From Acidimicrobiia bacterium (GTDB lineage Bacteria > Actinomycetota > Acidimicrobiia > Spongiisociales > Spongiisociaceae): a stretch of 64,000 bases of DNA. Both the position numbers and the translations under genes were made by a program. The notes under the pieces were generated by a model. That model saw only the letters and a program-made list of their open reading frames with translations. It was not told the DNA's origin and made no database searches. The DNA is taken from assembly GCA_022827785.1 (NCBI GenBank), contig JAJEIM010000001.1:1-64000 (forward strand), read 5' to 3'. Of the stretch, positions 1-7,189 are shown in pieces. Position 1 is the first letter of the stretch. Every line of letters begins with the position of its first letter.

Positions 1-85
1 ACAACCACAACCGAACGGACATAACATCAGACATCGAGGCCTCCCTGGACCGGCGAACTGGTACTTCACCGATTTCAGCGAGGCC

Positions 86-259
86 TCACCCCCAAACCAA
101 GGATTTCAGGCCCCCGCACCCACATATTCGCGCAGGGCCGAGTTTTTGGTGGGGTGTTCTGATTTCGACTCCGTTTATCTTGAACTCAAACTCAGAGTCT
201 TTGGTAGGATCCGCGATCCTCTCGAGGCTTTGCGGCCCTTGGTCGTTGTGGATATCCAT
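86..259 (-). CDS. 57-aa ORF, possible ubiquitin-like (multiubiquitin-type) remnant
   Basis: The ATG at 259 follows an AGAAAGGA ribosome-binding site. The protein has a polar N-terminus and then the stretch EFEFKINGVEIRTPHQKL (residues 23-40), which resembles the first beta hairpin of bacterial multiubiquitin domains (pattern hydrophobic-x-hydrophobic-x-I-N-G). After residue 40 the sequence turns Gly/Cys-rich and unlike a fold. Reading one base later gives SALREYVGAGA followed by a stop, so the gene may be frameshifted or truncated. It lies downstream of two other tiny genes on the same strand. Function is not established; the fold assignment is inference from a short match. Confidence 0.3.
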   Translation of the reverse strand: MDIHNDQGPQSLERIADPTKDSEFEFKINGVEIRTPHQKLGPARICGCGGLKSLVWG

Positions 260-410
260 TCTGTTTTCCTTTCTACATAGGGGGTCTTGTGCGTTGGTCG
301 GCGCATCAGGAGAGCTTCCAGGGCCGGGACCCTTGTTTGATCTGGCGGTTGGTGAATGTAGGGGTCCCCTGGGGACCGGCACTCTTGCCCACCCCGAGCC
401 GTGACCCCGG

Positions 411-438
411 GTAGTCCCGGTGCATTCGCCGGGACTAC
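411..438 (-). terminator. Perfect 10-bp stem-loop after the small-gene pair
   Basis: GTAGTCCCGG (411-420) and CCGGGACTAC (429-438) pair perfectly around an 8-nt loop. The stem lies 16 nt past the stop codon of the 38-aa gene read leftward, so it is placed as a terminator. It has no T-tract. A second perfect inverted repeat, GGTCCCC-T-GGGGACC, lies at 363-377. Confidence 0.45.
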
Positions 439-454
439 CGCCGGGATGTGGTGG

Positions 455-571
455 CTACTTTCGCTTCTTGGGTGAGCTCACCCGCTCGGACACGGTGGTC
501 CGAGGGTGTCGCCTCGCCGTAGAACGCTTGACGAAACGGCCTGTAACGGCCGAGCGGTGTCGTTTAGCCAT
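455..571 (-). CDS. 38-aa highly basic small protein
   Basis: An almost ideal Shine-Dalgarno (AAGGAGGTGA) sits a few bases before the ATG at 571. The 38-residue product begins MAKRHRSAVTGRFVKRSTAR and is about one-third Lys/Arg, with a short TTVSE stretch and a KKRK tail. I recall short basic proteins of this kind (M-A-K-R-H-R-S-A-x-T-G-R-F-V) recurring in actinobacterial genomes and mobile elements without a known function; that recollection is unchecked. It starts 3 nt after the stop of the small HTH gene upstream, whose stop overlaps the ribosome-binding site, so the two are likely co-translated. Binding to nucleic acid is plausible from charge only. Confidence 0.6.
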   Translation of the reverse strand: MAKRHRSAVTGRFVKRSTARRHPRTTVSERVSSPKKRK

Positions 572-574
572 CTT

Positions 575-751
575 TCACCTCCTTCCATTGAGTTCAAATT
601 GCCCTGAGTCCCAGAGCACGCCCCAGCTGCGACTCGAGTGTCTGCGATATGCTGGCGCTGTCTCGTGGAGCCCTGAGGCACGCTCTCTGGAGGAGCCGAA
701 CAGCTCGGCGATGTCCCGGCGTCCGAGAATCCGCTGAAGTTCGACGGTCAT
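575..751 (-). CDS. 58-aa protein with an N-terminal HTH-like segment
   Basis: The ATG at 751 follows an AGGGGGA stretch. The first 25 residues (MTVELQRILGRRDIAELFGS and following SRERA) read like the start of a small AlpA/excisionase-type helix-turn-helix protein: a Leu-Gly-Arg-Arg lead, then I-A-E-L-F-G as helix 2. Residues 26-45 fit the fold poorly, and a VLWDSG element near residue 48 resembles the beta wing of that family, so a mutated or divergent copy is possible. The stop overlaps the ribosome-binding site of the following 38-aa gene. Divergent from the XRE-ImmA gene across about 215 bp. Confidence 0.42.
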   Translation of the reverse strand: MTVELQRILGRRDIAELFGSSRERASGLHETAPAYRRHSSRSWGVLWDSGQFELNGRR

Positions 752-829
752 TCAATCCCCCTAGCTACCTCAAGCCGCTCCCTGGTCCCCACCAACATCT
801 ACCGCTGGCTAGCGGTCCTGGCAGCGAGA

Positions 830-863
830 GCTTGAAGTATAGAGCATGTTTGCTTGAATTATA
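830..863. promoter_or_regulatory. 22-bp-spaced direct repeat between divergent genes
   Basis: GCTTGAAGTATA (830-841) and GCTTGAATTATA (852-863) differ at one base, and their starts are 22 bp apart, about two helical turns. Read leftward, the repeats contain TATACT and TATAAT, each a good -10 hexamer for the small-gene operon that starts at 751. No clear -35 box accompanies either. An operator bound by a dimer or by two dimers, with the XRE-ImmA protein as the obvious candidate, is inference. Confidence 0.4.
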
Positions 864-965
864 CACGAGTCTGCCTGGAGTCATGTTTCAGAGGGCTGGA
901 ATCGTTGCGGGCTTAGCAACTCCCGGATATGCTTCGACTATCGCCGACCGGGGAGGGGCACCCGC

Positions 966-2039
966 GTGGGCCAGAGTTCTGAAGAGCGCCGTGGCGAGTT
1001 CGCGCCACGGCGGCTCCGGATGGCGCGCGACTTCGCCGACGTCTCGCAGCGAACCCTCAGCCAAGCCGCCGGTCTATCCGTTGCGTCAATCAGCCTCTAC
1101 GAGCACGGCGGGGCAACTCCCGGCGACAAAACCCTGGACGTGTTCGCCAACCACCTCGACGTCGAGCCCGATTTCTTCTACTCATCAACCACCAGCGCTG
1201 ATACGCCAGCCTTCTTCCGAAGCCTACGAACCACGAGAGCTCTTGACCGCCGACGCGCCCGACACAAGATCGAAATCGTTTATGAGCTAGTCAGGGCCCT
1301 GGAGACCGAGGTCAGGCTCCCCGACCCCGACATACCCGAGTATCGCGGCGACGCGAGCCAGGATGGAGGACCCGAGGAAGCAGCGCGGCAGACTAGGCAC
1401 CACTGGAACGTACCTCCTGGCCCAATCGACAACATGGTCCGATCCGTGGAACGCCACGGCGTGGTAGTCGCACAACCCGAAGAAGGAAACGCCCACATCG
1501 ATGCCTACTCGGTCAAGTTCCCCGACCGTCCGATCATCGTCATGTCCCTCGCCAAAGGGAAACACGACCGATGCCGATTCGATGTGGCCCACGAACTAGG
1601 CCACCTAGCAATGCACGACCCCACCCAAGCCACTACCGGACCCGTGGAGCAACAAGCCGACAAGTTCGCTGCCGAGTTCCTAATGCCCGCAGCCGACATC
1701 CGACCGGAACTCGAGAAGACAGATACGCTAGGGGGGCTACTCCGTCTCAAACAGAAGTGGCGCGTGTCGCTCGCAGCACTCATCCGACGCCGCTACGACC
1801 TCGACATCATCGATAAACCCCGTTACACAAGGTACATGAAGGCCATATCGGCAAGGGGCTGGCGCCGCAACGAACCAGTCGACCTTGGTCCACCCGAACA
1901 ACCTGTACTCCTCAGAAAGGCAATGCAAGTAGCAGGCCTCAACGAACACGACCTCTCCCAACGCACCGGGCTTACGGTCAGCCTCATACGAAACGTTCTC
2001 AACACCAGCATCGACACCAGACCCCAGGTACAGGTATAG
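966..2039 (+). CDS. XRE-family regulator fused to ImmA/IrrE metallopeptidase
   Basis: The 357-residue protein opens with an XRE helix-turn-helix (about residues 15-70, S-Q-R-T-L-S-Q-A-A-G-L-S-V-A-S-I-S-L-Y-E). An ImmA/IrrE peptidase domain follows, with the zinc motif HELGH at 209-213 and a downstream Glu-rich helix (QQADKFAAEFLMP). A second HTH-like segment lies near the C-terminus (DLSQRTGLTVSLIRNVL). Such proteins bind operator DNA and cleave partner repressors, often in toxin-antitoxin, phage or ICE control. The start is GTG at 966. The gene stands beside small mobile-type genes and gene fragments, which fits a role in an accessory element. The target is unknown. Confidence 0.85.
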   Translation: MGQSSEERRGEFAPRRLRMARDFADVSQRTLSQAAGLSVASISLYEHGGATPGDKTLDVFANHLDVEPDFFYSSTTSADTPAFFRSLRTTRALDRRRARHKIEIVYELVRALETEVRLPDPDIPEYRGDASQDGGPEEAARQTRHHWNVPPGPIDNMVRSVERHGVVVAQPEEGNAHIDAYSVKFPDRPIIVMSLAKGKHDRCRFDVAHELGHLAMHDPTQATTGPVEQQADKFAAEFLMPAADIRPELEKTDTLGGLLRLKQKWRVSLAALIRRRYDLDIIDKPRYTRYMKAISARGWRRNEPVDLGPPEQPVLLRKAMQVAGLNEHDLSQRTGLTVSLIRNVLNTSIDTRPQVQV

Positions 2040-2118
2040 CGGCCACAGGCTGTGCCCAGCCACATCGGATAGCAACCTCCGAGCGCCAAGGTGCCACTGC
2101 CACAAGACACGGTACTGG

Positions 2119-2412
2119 GTGTACCTGGAAGCCGGCACGCGATACCGGTTCGAGCTGGAGTGGCGATGCGAAGGATGGTGGTGGGGATGCGAGGCCGGGC
2201 GCATGCCCCGCATGCAGATTCGCGACGACGACGGCAACGCGCTAGTGGGCATCTCCGCTGACGACAACGACGACATCGACGCACAGCGACGCTTCTATAC
2301 CCCAGGGCGAACCGGGATGCACCTGCTGGAGGTGTGGAGCGAACTGAAAACGGCCACCTACTACTGGCCCTTCAGCTACACCTTGGACTTCACGGAGGCC
2401 GGCGACGAGTAG
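2119..2412 (+). pseudogene. Fragment of a PPC-type (pre-peptidase C-terminal) beta domain
   Basis: The readable frame gives 97 residues with the look of a bacterial PPC domain: YLEAGTRYRFELEW, a middle PRMQIRDDDGNAL strand, an acidic DDNDDID turn, and TPGRTGMHLLEV before a final beta strand. PPC domains normally form the tail of secreted proteases. No signal peptide or catalytic domain precedes it, because the frame begins directly behind the XRE-ImmA gene. It is most likely the surviving 3' end of a larger secreted-protein gene. The GTG at 2119 is the first plausible start, but translation is doubtful. Confidence 0.5.
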
Positions 2413-2728
2413 CCGGACGATCGCCCTCGACCGCGCTTCTCGCCCAGGAAGCTCCCAGGCGAAGGCGCCTGCCGGGGTCGGATTGGGATGCTGGTTATAC
2501 CAGCCAGATCCGGCTCCTGAACGTCGGAACAGTGCGAAGGATCCTGGAGCATGTCCGCCCGGCCTTCCCCGCCTGCGGCTTGCCATATTGGCGGTGGTCG
2601 CATCGGTCGGATCGGTGGCCGGCCACATACACGTTGTCCGGCGTGACCTCGGTGGTGGCCAGTTGGCTACGGGTGGAGGACGTGCGAGCGGTCTCGTCCG
2701 ATCGCCGAGCGGTGGGCGACGTCGATGG
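2413..2728. other. 316-bp intergenic stretch, no gene recognised
   Basis: This separates the PPC fragment from the convergent CocE/NonD gene. Several overlapping open frames exist on both strands, but none has a ribosome-binding site, a recognisable domain or consistent codon use. No convincing terminator hairpin was seen. Confidence 0.5.
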
Positions 2729-4753
2729 TCACAGGAATCCCCGTGGGACCGAGCAGTGCCAGGTGCGCGAGAAACAGGGCATCCCATCAGTTCTAACCTC
2801 GACCGCCGTAACGCCGTGGAACGCGTCACTGTTACCGGCAACGCGGCTGGTCGTCCGGACCTCGGTGGTGGAAGCCCCGTGGTCCACGTCGAAGCGGAAG
2901 CCGGCTTCGATGCTCGATTCCGCCGGCTTGGCCCGGTCGGTGGTAGCCCTGAAGTCCACGTGCCAGGAGATCCGGGCACCGTTGTCTTGGATGGCGTCGC
3001 TGCCCCATGAGATAACCACGCTCACCCCCGTGCCGGAGAGGCTCTCCACCAGCTCCCAGCGCAAGGGCTCGGTGGTCCCCGATGCCTCGGGAAGGGGCGG
3101 CGCGGGCCGGTAGTCCGGCGCGTGCAGGCCGGAGTCGTGCCGGCTCACCACCGGCAGGGTGACCCGCGAGGGGTGATCGCGGTCCATATGGACGGTGTTG
3201 GTCGCATGTTGGGGCAGCGGCCACACCAGTGGGAAATCGGAGCCGGCGACCATTATCCCCAATCGGTGGCCCGCGCCGAACACGTAGGAAACGGGTTCCA
3301 GCTCGATGTTCAGCTCGATAACTTCCCCCGGCACGAGGGGTGCCGGATCGGTCCGGGAGTTCCGCTGGGTGGCGTTCTTGATCACCCTGGATACCAGCGC
3401 CCACGGCCCATCGGGATGGACGTCTACCAGCTTGACCGAGAAGGCGGTGACCTCGGCGGTCGAGGACACGTACAGCGTGGCGTGGGGGAAACCGGTCAAT
3501 TCGAGATCGGCCTCAAGCCGCTCTCCGATGAACACCACCGACCCGGGCGCTTCCCGGCGCTGGTCCAGGGGCAGGCCCGTATCCCCGGCGAGCCCGGTCA
3601 TCAACCCCATCGTCGACACACCCACCGCGGGGTCGCACGCGTAGGAGACGCTGCCGCCCCCTCCATCTTCGGGCGCCTCATCCGTCAGGCGCCCTCCCGG
3701 CTGGAGATAGAGGGTCTCGCTCTCGGCCCGGGCCAGGGGCCAGTCGGATTCGCTCCGCCAGTAACCGGCCGCCGTCTCCCGGCGAGCTTGGGGCTGGTCG
3801 TAACCCCGCACCCATATGGCGATGGGAGGTTCGTCGACGATCCCGGTGTCCTCTCCCTTCAGGTGCTGGTCGAACCACCGCACGATCTCGTGGAGATGAT
3901 CGACGCGCGGCCCAGGGAACCCGATATTGGGCGGGGTGTGCAGGTATGGGCCCACCATTAGCTTCTTGGGAACGTCCGGATTCAGGCCCATATACATGTA
4001 GAACGGGTCCGACACGAAGATGTCGTGCCAGCCGCCGATGATGAAGGTGGCGCACTGTATGTTCTCGAGCCCGTACCGGATCGAGCCCTCATGCCACGCG
4101 GGGCCATCGACCTGGTCCCGCAACCAGGAGTTGAGCCACGGCTTGTTGTTGGTGAGGTGTTCCTCCCAGATCTCCAACCAGGCGCCTTCTGGATCGGCCG
4201 CCGGAGGCGCCGCGGAAAACGCGCTCATCATGGCGTTGTAGGCGCCCGACCAGATGAACGTCTGCCACATCCCTCCCGGATGGCTGTTCTCGTAGTGGTC
4301 CCATCCGGCGTAGACCGGCGCGATGGCCTTGAGGTGGGGAGGCGCCTGGGCAGCGGTGAGCAGGGTCGAGAAACCACCGTAGGAAACCCCGGTCATGCCC
4401 ACCGAGCCGTCGCACCATGGCTGCGCGGCCAACCACTCCACCGCGTCGTAACCATCCTCCCACTCCTGGAGGCGTAACATCCGGTCGGACACACCTGCCG
4501 AGGCACCGGTCCCGCGGATGTCGAGCAGGGCGGTTATGTACCCGTGGGCGGCGTAATAGGCCACGTTATCCACCGTGGCGCCGCGCAGCAGGTCGTCCTT
4601 GCGGTATGGGTAGTACTTGAGGATCACCGGAGCGGGCTCGTCCGACTCCGGGTAGAACAGGTCGGCCGACAACTCGACACCGTCGCGCATCGGGATACGG
4701 ACATTGGGCCGGGTTCGGGGCGCGGCGGGTCTTTCTTCGAGCCAGCCGGTCAT
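2729..4753 (-). CDS. CocE/NonD family alpha/beta hydrolase (X-Pro peptidase/esterase type)
   Basis: The 674-residue serine hydrolase has an N-terminal alpha/beta core with the nucleophile elbow GVSYGG (Ser about 124) and the oxyanion/substrate region KYYPYRKDD and LDIRGTGAS. A C-terminal jelly-roll domain of the PepX_C type covers roughly residues 380-660. The family includes cocaine esterase, X-prolyl dipeptidyl aminopeptidase and glutaryl acylase, so the exact substrate cannot be read from sequence. I chose the ATG at 4753 because the conserved domain starts near residue 17 and the upstream extension is unlike the family. No signal peptide is evident, so it is probably cytoplasmic. Confidence 0.85.
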   Translation of the reverse strand: MTGWLEERPAAPRTRPNVRIPMRDGVELSADLFYPESDEPAPVILKYYPYRKDDLLRGATVDNVAYYAAHGYITALLDIRGTGASAGVSDRMLRLQEWEDGYDAVEWLAAQPWCDGSVGMTGVSYGGFSTLLTAAQAPPHLKAIAPVYAGWDHYENSHPGGMWQTFIWSGAYNAMMSAFSAAPPAADPEGAWLEIWEEHLTNNKPWLNSWLRDQVDGPAWHEGSIRYGLENIQCATFIIGGWHDIFVSDPFYMYMGLNPDVPKKLMVGPYLHTPPNIGFPGPRVDHLHEIVRWFDQHLKGEDTGIVDEPPIAIWVRGYDQPQARRETAAGYWRSESDWPLARAESETLYLQPGGRLTDEAPEDGGGGSVSYACDPAVGVSTMGLMTGLAGDTGLPLDQRREAPGSVVFIGERLEADLELTGFPHATLYVSSTAEVTAFSVKLVDVHPDGPWALVSRVIKNATQRNSRTDPAPLVPGEVIELNIELEPVSYVFGAGHRLGIMVAGSDFPLVWPLPQHATNTVHMDRDHPSRVTLPVVSRHDSGLHAPDYRPAPPLPEASGTTEPLRWELVESLSGTGVSVVISWGSDAIQDNGARISWHVDFRATTDRAKPAESSIEAGFRFDVDHGASTTEVRTTSRVAGNSDAFHGVTAVEVRTDGMPCFSRTWHCSVPRGFL

Positions 4754-4911
4754 AAGCCGCAGACTAACACCATGCCTGAACGCCCGCCTGCACCACCCGA
4801 TTCCCGCGGCTAACAATGCGCGACCGAGCGCCACGACCAGGGCCCCGCCGAGACCGGACACGGCGGCTCCACCGGCGGTACGCTCTCCCCAGATTCCAAT
4901 AGGGGCACGGT

Positions 4912-5276
4912 ATGAACGCACCCGACATGGACGTACTGGACCTCAGCGGGCGGGTAGCCGTGGTAACGGGGGCGGCTTCGGGACAGGGCAGGGCCACCGC
5001 CATTCGACTCCATCGGGCCGGCGCCGCGATAGCCGCCTCAATCTAGACGCGGCCCGCCTGGCCACGCTGGGAGACGGAATCCTGACACTGACCGTCGATA
5101 CCTCCGACCCGGACCGGGTCGGCGAAGCCTTCGAAGAAATCGAGCAGTCCCTGGGACCGGCCTATACCATGGGCACCGCGGCTGCCATATGGGCGGGCTG
5201 GAACAGTATCGTCGACATGGATTACGACGACCTCGAACTGGACCACCTAGACCGGATAGGACCAACCCCCGCCTAA
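4912..5276 (+). pseudogene. Broken short-chain dehydrogenase/reductase
   Basis: The ATG at 4912 begins a classical SDR N-terminus: LDLSGRVAVVTGAASGQGRA with the TGxxxGxG cofactor motif. The frame stops at 5044-5046. In another frame the sequence continues as an SDR-like second strand (LDAARLATLGDGILTLTVDT), then lacks the NNAG, catalytic Tyr-x-x-x-Lys and C-terminal parts before ending at 5276. Both a frameshift and a large 3' loss are visible, so it is non-functional as an SDR. Confidence 0.7.
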
Positions 5277-5290
5277 TGACAGGCAGATAG

Positions 5291-5449
5291 ATTCTGACAG
5301 CGACCTTTATCGCTGTGTTAGTGGGGAGTTCGGTGACAACCGCAGCCACCACCGAAGGTTCCACACAGGAGCCGGTGCGGACAGAGCATGTGATCGTGCA
5401 GGCCGACTTTGTTGGCCCGTCGATCGATGGGGACTCCCGTGTGGCGTAG
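5291..5449 (+). pseudogene. Short fragment resembling a secreted-protein N-terminus
   Basis: One frame reads a hydrophobic run (LTATFIAVLVGSSV) followed by a Thr/Glu-rich segment and ends at a stop at 5447-5449. This is like a signal peptide joined to a short mature region. There is no ATG; the first usable start is GTG at 5315. It follows the SDR fragment directly and is probably another remnant. No family was recognised. Confidence 0.22.
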
Positions 5450-5482
5450 ACGCAAATAGTTAAGAACTAGCCAAAGTGTTCC

Positions 5483-7189
5483 TCAGCCGCGGAGGGTCGC
5501 CGTTCTTGCGGTGTCCACGCTGAAGGTGGCCGGGTCTACTGCGACGCCGTAGTCCCGCTCGGCTGCCTCGACGGACACGAAGCCGTTGCGGACATCCGTC
5601 GCCACCAGTGCCGGATCGCGCTCGAACGGGTCACCCCAGCCGCCGCCTCCTCCGGTGTTGTTGGCGAGGACCTGTCCGGCTTCGAGGAAGTTGTAGCTGC
5701 CTGCCTTCCGCTCCTCGTTCTCGGTTCCCGGGTCGATCACGACGTGGTTGGGTTCGGCTTCCTTCCCGCCGTTGATGCCCCATGGAGGGCTCACGGTCTT
5801 GTACAGGATCGCGATAGCCGTGGAGGGGGCGAGGAACCGGTAGACCCTGCTGATACCCACCCCGCCGCGGTGCTTGCCGGGGCCTCCGGTGTCGGGCCGG
5901 TAGCCGTAGTGGTCGATCATCATCGGAGCCTTGATCTCCAGTACCTCCACGGGATTGTTCCGGCAGCCCGGCTCGCTCAGATGCATGATGCCGTCCTCAC
6001 CATCTCCGCCGGCGTGGGCGCCGAAGCCGACTGCGTCGTTCATGCCCTCCAGCCACGGTCCTCCGGTCCGGGGATCGTCCCCGAGAGCCATGACGGAACA
6101 CACGTCGCCCCCGGAACAGGCGGGCACCCGGTCGGGCATCCCCTGTGCCAGGGCCTTCAGCATCACCTCGCCGCCCAGCAATCCGCCCCACAGGGTGAAG
6201 GTGGGCATGGGCGGAACGGCGTGCATCACCGATCCCTCCTTGGTGATCACCCGCAACGGGCGGAAGTTGCCGGCCGTCACCGGCCATTCGGGAGTGGTGA
6301 GAGCCTTGAAGATCAGGCAGTTGAACGCCTCGGTCAAGCCCCGCGGTAGGTTGATCGGACCGCGAACCCCTTCGTCGCTCCCCGTCCAGTCGACGATCAT
6401 CTCGTCGTCGGTGATGGTGATGGTCACGGCCATCTTTATCGGTCGGTCGAGATCCACCCCGTCGTTGTCCATGTAGTCCTCGGCGCTCCACGTGCCCTTG
6501 GGCATGCGCCGCAGGGCCGCCCGCGCCAGGCGCTCTCCGTGGACGTTGATGGCGTCCATGGCGGCGATGAGGGTCTCGACCCCGAACTTGTCGGCGATCT
6601 CACGGGTTCGCCTTACCCCGGTGACGACGGCCGACACCTGGGCCTGTAGGTCCCCGATCGTGTGGCTGGGCATCCGGCTGTTGAAGCGCACGATGTTGAA
6701 AATGTCCTCGTTGATCTCGCCTTCCCGGTACAGCTTGACGACCGGGAAGAAGATCCCCTCCTGGTACATGTCGGTGGAGTCGAGTACGTATCCCGGGTCC
6801 TTCTGTTTGAGGTCGAGCACATGGCACCGGCAGGACGCAAACCCGACCAGCCGCCCGTCGACGTGGATCGGAGCGAACACGAGCGTGTCGAGCGTATGGG
6901 CCGACGACCAGTACGGATAGTTGTTTATGAACACGTCCCCGGGCTTCATCGACTCCGTTCCCAGGAACTCGATCGACCGCTTGATGCCGTAGTCGTTGCC
7001 GCGGGTAAACACGGCGATGCCCGGAGCGTCGGCAGCGATGTCCCCGTTCACATCGTGCAGTCCGATCCCGTAGTCGTGGGTTTCGTAGACGACCGTGTTG
7101 TAGGACGTCCGGCACAGGTTCCGGGCCATCTCCTCGCAGGCGGAGAGAAGCCCGTGGCGGATGATCTCGGTCGTTATTGCGTCAACCAT
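5483..7189 (-). CDS. hyuB: Hydantoinase B / 5-oxoprolinase C-terminal-type subunit
   Basis: The 568-residue protein matches the HyuB family along its length: MVDAITTEIIRHGLLSACEEM at the start, the LHDVNGDIAADAPGI and FINNYPYWSSAHTLD core segments, and the Gly-rich tail NNTGGGGGWGDPFERDP. With HyuA it forms ATP-dependent amide/lactam-opening enzymes (N-methylhydantoinase, 5-oxoprolinase, acetone-carboxylase relatives). Its ATG at 7189 overlaps the hyuA stop by 8 nt, with GGGAG just upstream, which argues against the TTG at 7195. Translational coupling supports a HyuA-HyuB complex. The substrate is not readable. Confidence 0.92.
   Translation of the reverse strand: MVDAITTEIIRHGLLSACEEMARNLCRTSYNTVVYETHDYGIGLHDVNGDIAADAPGIAVFTRGNDYGIKRSIEFLGTESMKPGDVFINNYPYWSSAHTLDTLVFAPIHVDGRLVGFASCRCHVLDLKQKDPGYVLDSTDMYQEGIFFPVVKLYREGEINEDIFNIVRFNSRMPSHTIGDLQAQVSAVVTGVRRTREIADKFGVETLIAAMDAINVHGERLARAALRRMPKGTWSAEDYMDNDGVDLDRPIKMAVTITITDDEMIVDWTGSDEGVRGPINLPRGLTEAFNCLIFKALTTPEWPVTAGNFRPLRVITKEGSVMHAVPPMPTFTLWGGLLGGEVMLKALAQGMPDRVPACSGGDVCSVMALGDDPRTGGPWLEGMNDAVGFGAHAGGDGEDGIMHLSEPGCRNNPVEVLEIKAPMMIDHYGYRPDTGGPGKHRGGVGISRVYRFLAPSTAIAILYKTVSPPWGINGGKEAEPNHVVIDPGTENEERKAGSYNFLEAGQVLANNTGGGGGWGDPFERDPALVATDVRNGFVSVEAAERDYGVAVDPATFSVDTARTATLRG

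Noticed and set aside
2242-2979. Minus-strand frame overlapping the end of the CocE/NonD gene
   Set aside because: It overlaps a conserved hydrolase C-terminus in another frame, and its translation is Pro/Arg/Ser-rich without domain features.
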